Assembly: GCA_013215145.1 (NCBI GenBank)
Contig: JABSRP010000014.1
Coordinates: forward strand, 62,001-126,000
Reading direction: 5' to 3'
Length of the DNA: 64,000 nucleotides
From: Pseudobacteriovorax sp.
Lineage (GTDB): Bacteria; Bdellovibrionota_B; Oligoflexia; Oligoflexales; Oligoflexaceae
A program made the position numbers and the translations under genes. The notes below the pieces were generated by a model. It worked only from the letters and a program-made list of their open reading frames with translations. It was not told where the DNA came from and did not search any database. This document shows positions 25,404-34,340 of the stretch, one piece after another; position 1 is the stretch's first letter; each line of letters opens with the position of its first letter.

Positions 25404-26717
25404 ATGGCTAAAACTGAGGTTTTACTCCCTCTCATGGGCGAGGGGGTAAATGAAGCAACCATTTCCAGCTGGTTAGTGAAAGAGGGAGATAAAGTCACAA
25501 AAGACTCCCCTTTGTTAGAAGTGTCTACGGATAAAGTTGATACAGAGATACCAGCTCCAGCCTCCGGAATCCTTCTTAAGGTCTCCGCTGCTGAAGGTGA
25601 TACGGTTACAGTAGATCAGTTACTTGCCATTATTGGAGATTCAACAAGCGACTTAGATGCGAGCGCTGCTCCAGCACCATCACCAAAAACAGCCAAAGGC
25701 ATACCGCCCGCGACTTCGACCCAGGCTAGTGTGGCCAAATCGACAAAACCTCAAACCCCTAGCAGTGCCAATGCTCAGGTTAAGAGCTCACCGTTGGTTA
25801 GAAAAATAGCGGCGGAAAAGGGAATTGATCTCGCAACAGTCTCAGGCACAGGACTCCATGGCAGGATTACAAAAAAAGACATATTGAATCATAACCCAAC
25901 CGTGACGACTCGCCCCACAGAGCAACTAGCTAAGGTAGATAGTCCTGCACCTCAAATACCTGCTGAAACAAACGATAGGCTGACGACAACCTTCGATGAA
26001 GACGGCAATGAGTTGCTCGAGGGAGTAGCTGTCGAACGCGAACCTATGTCGCGCATGAGACAGCTTATCGCAAAGCACATGGTTGATTCAGTTAGAATTT
26101 CGCCACATGTGACCACCGTATTTGAAATCGATATGCACGAGATTGTTAAATCCCGCGAGTCGTTCAAAGATGAGTTCTTTAAGGCTGAAGGTTTCAAACT
26201 CACTTATACCCCATACCTACTCTACGCCGCAGTAGAGGCCATCAAAAAATTTCCCATTGTAAATACTTCTCTAGACGGGAACGATATACTGTTTAAAAAA
26301 GATATTAACTTGGGATGCGCAGTGGCTCTTGAAAATGGACTTATTGTTCCTGTAATCAAGAAAGCTGGTGATCTAAGCCTATCGGGTATTGCTAGGCGTC
26401 TCAACGACCTTGTAGTCCGCGCTCGGAATAAAAAGTTAAAACCAGACGATGTCCAAGGAGGCACTTTTTCCGTAACGAATCCAGGAGGATATGGTTCCCT
26501 TACGTCAAACCCAATTATCAACCAACCTCAGGTGGCTATCCTCGGAATCGGAACTATCGTCAAGCGACCGGTAGTCTATCAAGACATGATCGCAATCAGA
26601 CCGCAAATGCTTGCCAGCCTTACGTTTGATCATCGCGTGATCGATGGCGAAGGTGGTTCAAAATTCCTGGCCTGTTTCAAAGAGAACCTTGAGTCTTTCT
26701 CAGCAAAACCCATGTAA
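25404..26717 (+). CDS. 2-oxoacid dehydrogenase acyltransferase (E2)
   Basis: 437 residues. One lipoyl domain at the N-terminus (K44 in STDKVDTE is the lipoylated lysine), an Ala/Pro/Thr-rich linker, a peripheral-subunit-binding domain (VRKIAAEKGIDLATVSGTG, about 132-168), then the catalytic domain with FDHRVIDG near residue 408 (H410, D414). The catalytic domain resembles the broad branched-chain/2-oxoglutarate-type E2 group, so I do not assign pyruvate or 2-oxoglutarate specificity. It is 70 bases after lpdA. Confidence 0.9.
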   Translation: MAKTEVLLPLMGEGVNEATISSWLVKEGDKVTKDSPLLEVSTDKVDTEIPAPASGILLKVSAAEGDTVTVDQLLAIIGDSTSDLDASAAPAPSPKTAKGIPPATSTQASVAKSTKPQTPSSANAQVKSSPLVRKIAAEKGIDLATVSGTGLHGRITKKDILNHNPTVTTRPTEQLAKVDSPAPQIPAETNDRLTTTFDEDGNELLEGVAVEREPMSRMRQLIAKHMVDSVRISPHVTTVFEIDMHEIVKSRESFKDEFFKAEGFKLTYTPYLLYAAVEAIKKFPIVNTSLDGNDILFKKDINLGCAVALENGLIVPVIKKAGDLSLSGIARRLNDLVVRARNKKLKPDDVQGGTFSVTNPGGYGSLTSNPIINQPQVAILGIGTIVKRPVVYQDMIAIRPQMLASLTFDHRVIDGEGGSKFLACFKENLESFSAKPM

Positions 26718-26736
26718 TCGACATATTTCTCGAGGA

Positions 26737-26763
26737 AGCCCGGCAGTTTTTTACTGTCGGGCT
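26737..26763 (+). terminator. Hairpin after the E2 gene
   Basis: A 10-pair stem (AGCCCGGCAG with one wobble) and a T-rich 7-nt loop 19 bases after the E2 stop; CTTGCTAT follows with few Ts. Probably the end of the lpdA-E2 unit. Confidence 0.6.
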
Positions 26764-26861
26764 CTTGCTATAATTATGCTGTGCATTTCTTGTATCATTT
26801 TAGACATGAAATCGATATCGTCGGACAAGTGTCGATTCTTGATACCAGTCAGGGGGATTCG

Positions 26862-27653
26862 ATGAATATACATCACACCATAACCATCACAGCACTTGTT
26901 GGTTACGCCACCTCGTCTGTATTCTTTTTGTTGGGCTTCGATCGAGATAACAGTCGGTCTATCCTTACCAAAACAGGACAAATTCTATTCTTTCTGGCCA
27001 CATTATTAATGACTTATATCGCAGTCACGGCCAAGGTCCAAGGGATCTACAGTATCACGAGTGGTTTTCTTCTGGTTAGCTTACTTGCTTGGATGACAAT
27101 TGGACTCCAGCTTTTTTCAGGATTCAAGGTAGCGGGAGTATTTGTCGCGCCCTTTATCACTCTTACTACTTTGATTCACCTTTTTACCGTGGCTCCCCAC
27201 GAACCTAACATCGTCCAAGAGCGACCAGAGACGCTCATTCTATGGCATATTTATACCAGTGTCATCGGCGAGGCCTTTGGGATACTTGCGGTGGCAGTTG
27301 CGCTACTCTATATCATTTTACAAAGAGCTATGAAGAAGAAGCAACTAAACCGCGTTCTAGGCTCGGGGCTCAGCGTCATATCATTAGAAAAAACCTTATA
27401 CCTCTGTATTTGGCTTGGTTTTTCCTTCCTCACGCTTGGCCTTATTCTTGGCGCAATTTATACCCAATTCTATAGCCAAAAAGAGATAGAGATGGTTTCT
27501 AAGGTCATCTGGGCACTCATGGTCTGGCTCTCGTTTCTCATCATTATCATCGGAAGAAACGTGTTTAAAATTCAAACGCGCAAGATATCTTATATGTCCT
27601 TTATTGGATTTGGCATTATGGCACTCGGTTTCTTCGGACTACTTGATTTATAG
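26862..27653 (+). CDS. hemX: HemX/CcsA-like integral membrane protein
   Basis: 263 residues with about eight hydrophobic helices. The CcsA/CcmC superfamily pattern is visible (WHIYTSVIGEAFGILAVAV and the LGLILGAIYTQF helix), but the heme-handling WWD tryptophan-rich motif is not. Position directly before hemA matches HemX proteins, which modulate glutamyl-tRNA reductase levels in some bacteria. The start is ATG 26862 with AGGGGGA 4 nt upstream, not the longer frame at 26781. It is followed by hemA after 8 nt. Confidence 0.75.
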   Translation: MNIHHTITITALVGYATSSVFFLLGFDRDNSRSILTKTGQILFFLATLLMTYIAVTAKVQGIYSITSGFLLVSLLAWMTIGLQLFSGFKVAGVFVAPFITLTTLIHLFTVAPHEPNIVQERPETLILWHIYTSVIGEAFGILAVAVALLYIILQRAMKKKQLNRVLGSGLSVISLEKTLYLCIWLGFSFLTLGLILGAIYTQFYSQKEIEMVSKVIWALMVWLSFLIIIIGRNVFKIQTRKISYMSFIGFGIMALGFFGLLDL

Positions 27654-27661
27654 GAAATACT

Positions 27662-28984
27662 TTGTCAGAACACCTTCCAGTCTTGTTTTGTGTCGGCAGC
27701 AATCACGAATCCGCAGCCCTGGATGTGAGAGAGTCCCTCTATTTAAGCCCTGAGGAACTCGACACCGCCATTCCAAAACTGATTGAAAAGCATCACATCA
27801 AGGAAGTCATGGTACTATCAACCTGCAATAGGCTTGAGCTATATGGTGTCGTTAATCGAGAAGAAGTCACAAAAAGTCACCTTTCAGAAATTTTCGCAGA
27901 CCTACAGACTTTGAGCGGCAAAGAGTTTCCTGAAACCTTAAGCCTTGAGGCCGATCAACATAGTTACTCCTATACCAATACATCAGCTGCAGAGCATGCT
28001 TTCTCTGTGGCAGCAGGGTTGGACTCCCTTGTACTCGGCGAAACACAAATTACCGGCCAATTTAAGGATTCTTTCGCTCACTTTTCTGACAAAGGTCTTA
28101 TGGGTCCCATTCTAAAGCGGATGGCTCAGGAAGCATTCTCGTCTTCAAAAAAAGTTCGTACCCAAACTGATATATCCAAAAGACCAGTATCCATTAGCCA
28201 TGCAGCCATAGATCTAGCCAACCGCGTCTACGGTCATATCAAAGACTACCGTGTCTTAATTATTGGCGCCGGTGAGATGGCGGAGGTGGCGGCAAAGTAT
28301 GCGATCAAATATAATCCCAAAGAGTTGCACGTCGTCAACCGAACCCTTAAGAACGCTGAAAAGCTTGTGGAAAGTCTTGGCGAAGGAAAGGCCTATTCTT
28401 GGGAAAATTTATATGACCTTCTGCCTGTCTGTGATGTCGTTATAAGTTCTACCTCGGCTCATGATTATATTTTGAGCAAAGAAAACCTCGTTCGATCACA
28501 GCAAAAAAGGGACAATCAACCCACATTTATTGTCGATATCGCCCTTCCTCGAGATATCGATCCCGATTGCTCTGACCTTGATGACGTCTATCTATTCGAC
28601 ATCGACGATTTGAAGCAAGTTGTTGGCGAAAACTTTGAGGAAAGACGCAAAGCTGCAGATGTCGGCAAAGGCCTCGTTAAGCAGAACGCCGAAAACTTCT
28701 TTATCTGGATGAATAGCCAAAATCTCAAGCCAGCACTAGCTGGGTTTCGCGGCTATTTAGATACCCTTTTCAATCAAGAGATGCAAAAGTCGTTAAAAAA
28801 AGGACCGCTTTCAGATCTGTCGGAAGACCAGATCAAAGCCATCTCTAGTATGCTGAACTCTATCAGCAATAAAATTAACGGCGATGCTGGTCGTCATATT
28901 CGAAAACCACCGGAATCCATCTATGCCGAAGATCTTGCTTCGGCACTGACGATTCTATTTCCGCAGCAAAAGAGAAAACCATGA
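27662..28984 (+). CDS. hemA: Glutamyl-tRNA reductase
   Basis: 440 residues. It reduces Glu-tRNA to glutamate-1-semialdehyde with NADPH, the committed step of the C5 tetrapyrrole route. The nucleophile is C55 in STCNRLELYG; LGETQI, and the NADPH site IIGAGEMAEVAAKYA are also present. TTG start, AGGA 6 nt upstream. ATGA overlap with hemC. Together with hemX and hemC, it forms a three-gene heme operon. Confidence 0.96.
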   Translation: MSEHLPVLFCVGSNHESAALDVRESLYLSPEELDTAIPKLIEKHHIKEVMVLSTCNRLELYGVVNREEVTKSHLSEIFADLQTLSGKEFPETLSLEADQHSYSYTNTSAAEHAFSVAAGLDSLVLGETQITGQFKDSFAHFSDKGLMGPILKRMAQEAFSSSKKVRTQTDISKRPVSISHAAIDLANRVYGHIKDYRVLIIGAGEMAEVAAKYAIKYNPKELHVVNRTLKNAEKLVESLGEGKAYSWENLYDLLPVCDVVISSTSAHDYILSKENLVRSQQKRDNQPTFIVDIALPRDIDPDCSDLDDVYLFDIDDLKQVVGENFEERRKAADVGKGLVKQNAENFFIWMNSQNLKPALAGFRGYLDTLFNQEMQKSLKKGPLSDLSEDQIKAISSMLNSISNKINGDAGRHIRKPPESIYAEDLASALTILFPQQKRKP

Positions 28985-29961
28985 AAAAGATTACCATCGC
29001 CAGCCGTGGCAGCAAATTAGCCCTTTGGCAAGCCAATTATGTAGCAGACAAACTCAAATTAATTGGAATTGATTCTGATATTTCGGTGGTCAGTACCCAG
29101 GGAGATCGTGTCCAAGATAGATTCTTGCACGAATTCGGCGGCAAAGGGGTCTTCGTCAGAGAGCTCGAACAAAGTCTGGCTGTAGGAACCGCTGATATCG
29201 CTGTCCACAGTTTAAAAGACCTTCCTGCGACGACTCCAGAGGGCTTTACGATACCCGCGATTCTAAAACGCCACAATCCTCATGATGCCATTATTTTTCG
29301 CGAGGGAGTCCTGAAAAACCCGGAAAAAACCCCTAAGTTTTTAAGCCTGGATCATTTTTCAAAGATGAGACACTTAACGATTGGGACTTCTAGCTTACGC
29401 AGACAATCACTATTTAAGTCCGTGGGTAACAAATTCAAGTTACATCCTGTCCGTGGCAACGTCGACACACGCATCAGAAAACTCCAAGAGGGGAACTGGG
29501 ATGCACTCATCCTGGCAGCCGCATCCCTAGAACGACTGCAAATTGATGTGGAACATCGTTTTATCGATCTAGAATGGTTTGTGCCATGTGCAGCTCAAGG
29601 AGCTCTTGCCATTGAATGCCGCAAAGATCACCCCCTTATTCCGGCCATCAAAACCTTATCAGATGATCGCAGCTATATGGCAGCTCAGACCGAACGCATG
29701 CTTTTACAGAAGTTAGGCGGAGATTGCACCATGCCTTGCGGTATTCACGTGACCACTAGCCCAACCCAGACAAAGGCCAGAGCGTTGATTTTAAATTACC
29801 AAGGAAAAGCTGCCCGCGCCTACCAGCAATACGATCAGGACATCTTATCCCTCGGAGGAACGCAAATTGTTGATGATCTCTACGCGGGTTTAATGAACCA
29901 AAACGGGGCCAAAATCCTCAAGGAAATCTCGGAAAATACTCCAGATTTAGGCAAAATCTAA
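28981..29961 (+). CDS. hemC: Porphobilinogen deaminase (hydroxymethylbilane synthase)
   Basis: 326 residues. Polymerises four porphobilinogens to hydroxymethylbilane. LKDLP carries the catalytic aspartate (D80). The dipyrromethane cofactor cysteine is C249 in GGDCTMPCG; a second Cys at 253 is uncommon but not contradictory. ATG overlaps the hemA TGA. Downstream hemD or hemB is not in the window. Confidence 0.95.
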   Translation: MKKITIASRGSKLALWQANYVADKLKLIGIDSDISVVSTQGDRVQDRFLHEFGGKGVFVRELEQSLAVGTADIAVHSLKDLPATTPEGFTIPAILKRHNPHDAIIFREGVLKNPEKTPKFLSLDHFSKMRHLTIGTSSLRRQSLFKSVGNKFKLHPVRGNVDTRIRKLQEGNWDALILAAASLERLQIDVEHRFIDLEWFVPCAAQGALAIECRKDHPLIPAIKTLSDDRSYMAAQTERMLLQKLGGDCTMPCGIHVTTSPTQTKARALILNYQGKAARAYQQYDQDILSLGGTQIVDDLYAGLMNQNGAKILKEISENTPDLGKI

Positions 29962-30059
29962 TATTCTTCGAAAAACGCATGAAGTACCGCTATTTAGCTT
30001 GGACTTTCCTCATCGAACGGTTATAACTAGCATCTCGACCACGTCAATATAGGTTGGTG

Positions 30060-31166
30060 ATGCAAAAACCTCATTTTTTAGAACTAAGTCGCGAAAATTA
30101 CAAAGAATTCTGTAAAAACATTGGCCTACCAAAGTTTCGTGCAGAGCAAATATCTGATTGGATTTTTCGCAAGAATGTTCGGTCTCCCGAGGATATGCTG
30201 AATTTATCTAAAGAACTTAGGTCGAAGCTGTTTACCAGTTTGGACTGGCATTTACCTGAAATTGTCAGCAAATTGGATTCTGACGATGGCTCCACGAAAC
30301 TCCTCCTCAAAAACTCAGAAGGCCGATCCATAGAAACTGTCATCTTACGGTATGAGAATCGCATCAGCCTTTGTGTATCTAGCCAAGTAGGATGTAAGTT
30401 GGCCTGTGACTTTTGCCAGACAGGAAAGCTTGGGTTTGTCAGTCATTTATCAAAGGCAGATATATTAGCCCAGCTTTACTTAGCGAATTTGCAATTGGCT
30501 GGTGAAGGTAAGCGCATCTCTCACGTTGTGTTTATGGGGATGGGAGAGCCTCTTGACAACTACGATAATGCCATCGGCGCAGCGAATACTATGATCGATG
30601 AAGATCATTTCAATCTTGCGGCTCGGCACGTAACAGTTTCGACGTCGGGAATCGCTCCGAAAATTGATGACTTATCAAGAGACTCAAAAGCGTCACTCGC
30701 CCTGTCTTTACATGCAGCACGCGACGATTTACGAACACGATTGATGCCCATAAATAGGAAATACCCTTTAGCTAAGCTTAAACAAAGCTTGTTATCTTAT
30801 CAAAAAGTCACCAATCGCAAGATTACCATTGAATATATTCTGATTGGAGGAGTCAACTGCTCGCTGCGTGAAGCCAAAGATCTGATTCGATTTATCCAAG
30901 GTCTCAAAGTGAAGGTGAACCTCATTCCATTTAACTCTCATCCAGGTATGGACTTCGATAGACCAAGCGATGAAGAGATACGCAGCTTTCAAAAGCATCT
31001 TAGCGATAGGTCTGTACCAGCTCCAGTAAGGTATTCTAAAGGTCTAGATGTATCTGCTGCCTGCGGTCAGCTTGCTGCCAAATTTTCATCGGACCTTCAT
31101 GAAAGCCCAGCGAGATACCGATTGCTCCAGAAGGAAAAACACCTGGGCGAGGCCTCGCCACTGTGA
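30060..31166 (+). CDS. rlmN: Radical-SAM 23S rRNA/tRNA adenine-C2 methyltransferase
   Basis: 368 residues. It methylates A2503 of 23S rRNA and A37 of some tRNAs. Radical-SAM cysteines C112, C116, C119 in GCKLACDFCQTG; the methyl-carrying cysteine is C335 in AACGQLA. Three in-frame starts (TTG 30054, GTG 30057, ATG 30060) are adjacent; AGG is 6 nt before the ATG, so ATG is used. GTGA overlap with the next gene. Confidence 0.94.
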   Translation: MQKPHFLELSRENYKEFCKNIGLPKFRAEQISDWIFRKNVRSPEDMLNLSKELRSKLFTSLDWHLPEIVSKLDSDDGSTKLLLKNSEGRSIETVILRYENRISLCVSSQVGCKLACDFCQTGKLGFVSHLSKADILAQLYLANLQLAGEGKRISHVVFMGMGEPLDNYDNAIGAANTMIDEDHFNLAARHVTVSTSGIAPKIDDLSRDSKASLALSLHAARDDLRTRLMPINRKYPLAKLKQSLLSYQKVTNRKITIEYILIGGVNCSLREAKDLIRFIQGLKVKVNLIPFNSHPGMDFDRPSDEEIRSFQKHLSDRSVPAPVRYSKGLDVSAACGQLAAKFSSDLHESPARYRLLQKEKHLGEASPL

Positions 31167-32491
31167 GTATTGTAGCGAACACTCCAGTGACTCATAGGCA
31201 TATCCTTAGTTCATGGTCCCCTTTAGCTCTTTCTTGGATCATGATGGCAGTTGAAGGCCCATACCTCACAGCGCTTGTAGCACGCCTCGATCAACCTAAA
31301 ATCAACTTAGCAGCTTTTGGTGTCGCTTTCGCCTTTGGCCTTCTCCTAGAATCACCAGTTATTATGCTCATGGCCGCCGCTGCAAAGCTGGTTAAAGATA
31401 GGGTCAGTTTACAAACCGTTCAAAAAATTTCACTGGCTCTAAGTATTGCATGCACAGTGGCTATGGGGATTTTGACGATCGGTCCCTTCTTTAGGTTTTG
31501 GGCTCAGGGTCTTCTTAGCTTGCCTAACGAACTTCTAGATCCGCTATGGTGGGCCGTCGTACTTATGTTACCTTGGCCAGGATTTATTGGAATCAGAAGG
31601 TTCTATCAAGGTGTGTTAATTGCCAGTGGCCTAACCAAAAGGCTTGCTGTGGGAACAGCTATTCGTCTGACAACCATGAGTGCCACCGCTTTTGTTTTGT
31701 TCAAAACTCAACCAATTCATGGGGCTGCCATTGCCACGGCAAGTTTGAGCGTGGGAGTCATCTGTGAGGCCTTGTTTACTGTCAGAGTCGCAAGGACGAC
31801 AAAACAAGCATTAAAGGCAAAAGACCCCGAAGACAACAGCGAGACCATTACAGTAAAGTCTTTTGCCAGATTCTACTGGCCTCTTGTTTTGACAACCCTA
31901 ATTGGAATGGCCATCCAGCCTTTTGTCAGCTTTGCTCTATCTCATAGTAAGGACCCAATCGCATCTTTAGCGGTTCTACCTGTCATCCATGGGATAGTCT
32001 TTTTCTTTCGCGCTATCCCTTTGTCGTTTCAAGAAATCATCATTACCATGCTCGGTAAGTCTATGGATTCAAAACAAACGCTTAAGGTATTTGCAACCTA
32101 TTTGGCAATCATACTCACTGTGATTATGATACTCCTAAGTTGTACACCGCTAGCAGGCTTTTGGTTTGCTCATGTCGCGGGTTTGCCAGATAATTTACTG
32201 AATTTTGCAAAGTGGCCATTGATTCTGAACATTGGTGTCCCTAGTCTTAGCCTATGGCTGTGCTGGCAAAGGTCTTTATGCATCCATTATCAAAACACTA
32301 AGCCAGTCACCCACGCCTCTGCCGTGGAAATTGGGTTAGTCTGTGTTGTCATGCTCTTAGCTATTGTTGCTGATATTAATCTTAGCGGAATCATAGTTGC
32401 CATGTTCGCTTTAAGCTTTGCCAGGCTTGCAGCCAACCTTTACCTAAGTGCCGTGCGAAAGCGAGCTGAAGCCATAGCAGTCACGTTTTAA
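31163..32491 (+). CDS. MATE/ANK-like multi-spanning membrane protein
   Basis: 442 residues, with about 12 hydrophobic helices and hardly any soluble region. WSPLALSWIMMAVEGPYLTA at the start and FYWPLVLTTLIGMAIQPFVS after the midpoint give the two-fold pseudo-symmetry of the MOP exporter superfamily. The second segment resembles the repeat in ANKH-type proteins. The substrate is unknown. GTG start overlaps the rlmN TGA (GTGA), so the pair is translated together. The gene ends 2 nt before the converging tdk stop. Confidence 0.68.
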   Translation: MSIVANTPVTHRHILSSWSPLALSWIMMAVEGPYLTALVARLDQPKINLAAFGVAFAFGLLLESPVIMLMAAAAKLVKDRVSLQTVQKISLALSIACTVAMGILTIGPFFRFWAQGLLSLPNELLDPLWWAVVLMLPWPGFIGIRRFYQGVLIASGLTKRLAVGTAIRLTTMSATAFVLFKTQPIHGAAIATASLSVGVICEALFTVRVARTTKQALKAKDPEDNSETITVKSFARFYWPLVLTTLIGMAIQPFVSFALSHSKDPIASLAVLPVIHGIVFFFRAIPLSFQEIIITMLGKSMDSKQTLKVFATYLAIILTVIMILLSCTPLAGFWFAHVAGLPDNLLNFAKWPLILNIGVPSLSLWLCWQRSLCIHYQNTKPVTHASAVEIGLVCVVMLLAIVADINLSGIIVAMFALSFARLAANLYLSAVRKRAEAIAVTF

Positions 32492-32493
32492 CG

Positions 32494-33117
32494 TTAGGCA
32501 TCAGGAGTCTCAACTCTCGTTGAACGCTTGGCGAAAAGGTAACTTTGGGGAGCCTCGACTTGCTCATAATAACAGGTGGAACAAGCTGGAAGGTATTTTT
32601 CTTCTGCACCTAGTTCGATTTGTGGCCCTTCTTTAACCGCGACCCCATCAACAAACTTGATATTAAAGATAGCCTTTCTATTACAAAATGCACAGGTTGT
32701 TTTGACTTCTTCGATACTATCGGCAAGCTCACAAAGCCGTTGGCTTCCAGAAAAAAGCTTAGTTTTAAAATCCGTTCGCAACCCATAACAAATGACAGGT
32801 ATATCACGATTGATGGAAATATCTCGCAGCTGATCGATAAACGTGGAAGGTAAGAACTGGGCCTCGTCCACTAAAATGCAATGCACTCCCCCTAAGACCT
32901 CTTCACACAGAACGGTGTCTTCATCCACAAGAATATCCGCATCCATTGTCATGCCGGCACGAGATTTTATGACATCTGTCCCAAATCTCGTATCCATTTT
33001 TGGCTTTACCAATAAGACATTCTTATTTTGGTGCCGATAGTTATGTGCCACAGCCAAAAGATTCATGGTCTTAGCACTACCGACGGTACCATAGCGAAAG
33101 TACATTTTAGCCATCAT
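32494..33117 (-). CDS. tdk: Thymidine kinase (type II)
   Basis: 207 residues. Salvages thymidine with ATP to dTMP. Walker A GTVGSAKT (10-17) and the DEAQFL Walker B, a lasso region, and the zinc cysteine pairs CAFC and CSTC. Two ATGs in tandem; the first (33117) directly follows the ricT stop. Last gene of a tmk-holB-ricT-tdk series. Confidence 0.93.
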   Translation of the reverse strand: MMAKMYFRYGTVGSAKTMNLLAVAHNYRHQNKNVLLVKPKMDTRFGTDVIKSRAGMTMDADILVDEDTVLCEEVLGGVHCILVDEAQFLPSTFIDQLRDISINRDIPVICYGLRTDFKTKLFSGSQRLCELADSIEEVKTTCAFCNRKAIFNIKFVDGVAVKEGPQIELGAEEKYLPACSTCYYEQVEAPQSYLFAKRSTRVETPDA

Positions 33118-34317
33118 CTAATCCTTGTTTTCTGGCTTTGGTTTACGTTTTCGTGGCGGCCGCGATCGCTTTTTCTTTGGTTGGTTTTCATCTTTAGGTC
33201 CCGGCTTACGATTATCTTGCCGCTTTTTAGGTCCTCTATTTTGGTTCTGGCCATCGGTTCTATCGCCACGATTAGAAGACTGACGTTTCCGACCTTTTTC
33301 GCCTTGCTCTCCTGCTTGCCCGTCTTGCTTTGGACGGCGATTCCTGGATTTGTTATGGCGCCCATCTCTCGAAGAGTCTCTGTCTTTCTTATCTGATGGA
33401 CGCGATCTACCAGAACCTTCCTCTTTTCGTGATTGAGGTTTTGCTGTCTTCTGATCTGCCATCAACTCGCCGAGATCTAAGTCATCTCCCCAATCATCTT
33501 CGACTCCCGACCCCGGGGTTTGAATGGTCAACTCGGAAATAGGTATCCAACGCTGATCGCCACTATCAAGCTCAATCAACATGGTTTGGTTTAGTACATC
33601 ACCGCGGATGACATCGCCAAAGTAATCATCTTCTGTCCTAACACGGGAGCCTTTTGGAATCAGCTCTTTGCGCAATTGGCTGTAGGTATCATCTTCATAA
33701 GTTAAGCAACATAAAAGGCGACCACAGCCACCAGAAACCTTACTCGGATTCAGAGCAAGGTTTTGATTTTTTGCCATTTTGATAGAAACAGGGACAAATT
33801 CACGCAAGAAGCTTGAGCAACAGAATTCTCGGCCACAAATGCCCAAACCACCTGATAACTTAGCCTCATCTCTGGCTCCAACCTGCTTTAACTCGACTCT
33901 AGTCTTCAGTCCACTGGCCAGTTCTTTTACCAACTCACGAAAATCGACACGACCAGGGGCAGAGAAGAAGATAATCACTTTATTGCCGCCAAATTGGATT
34001 TCAACTCCAATGACTCTCATATCGAGTTCCAGTACCCGGATCTTTTCCTTGGCAAACGACTCAGCGTGCTCCGGTGTCAACCGTCCCTCGCTGTCGATAT
34101 CTTTTTTGGTAGCCAAGCGCACAACGGGTTTCAGAGTTGGCCGCTGTTTCATATGGGGAGAGGAAAAAGCTAAACGCTTCACTTCAGCCAAACTCAAACC
34201 GCGTTCGGTTTCTACCACAACACGATCACCGAGTTTTAAGCTAAGCTCTTGGCCATCGAAGTCGTATATTTTTCCAGCCCGACGAAACTGAACTCCTACA
34301 ATATTCTTCCCTGACAT
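33118..34317 (-). CDS. ricT: RicT/PSP1-family protein with long basic tail
   Basis: 399 residues. Residues 1-270 are a PSP1 domain: GICGREFCCSSFL and GGCGRLLCCLTYE hold the cysteine pairs that bind an iron-sulfur cluster in the RicT (YaaT)-RicA-RicF complex, which in Bacillus stimulates RNase Y-dependent mRNA processing. The last 100 residues are a low-complexity basic tail (repeats of KDRDSSRDGRHNKSRNRRP type) suited to RNA binding. It is in the tmk-holB-ricT order conserved in Firmicutes. SD GAGG is 10 nt before the ATG. Confidence 0.85.
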   Translation of the reverse strand: MSGKNIVGVQFRRAGKIYDFDGQELSLKLGDRVVVETERGLSLAEVKRLAFSSPHMKQRPTLKPVVRLATKKDIDSEGRLTPEHAESFAKEKIRVLELDMRVIGVEIQFGGNKVIIFFSAPGRVDFRELVKELASGLKTRVELKQVGARDEAKLSGGLGICGREFCCSSFLREFVPVSIKMAKNQNLALNPSKVSGGCGRLLCCLTYEDDTYSQLRKELIPKGSRVRTEDDYFGDVIRGDVLNQTMLIELDSGDQRWIPISELTIQTPGSGVEDDWGDDLDLGELMADQKTAKPQSRKEEGSGRSRPSDKKDRDSSRDGRHNKSRNRRPKQDGQAGEQGEKGRKRQSSNRGDRTDGQNQNRGPKKRQDNRKPGPKDENQPKKKRSRPPRKRKPKPENKD

Positions 34318-34340
34318 ATGTCATTTGCCTCTATAAAAAA

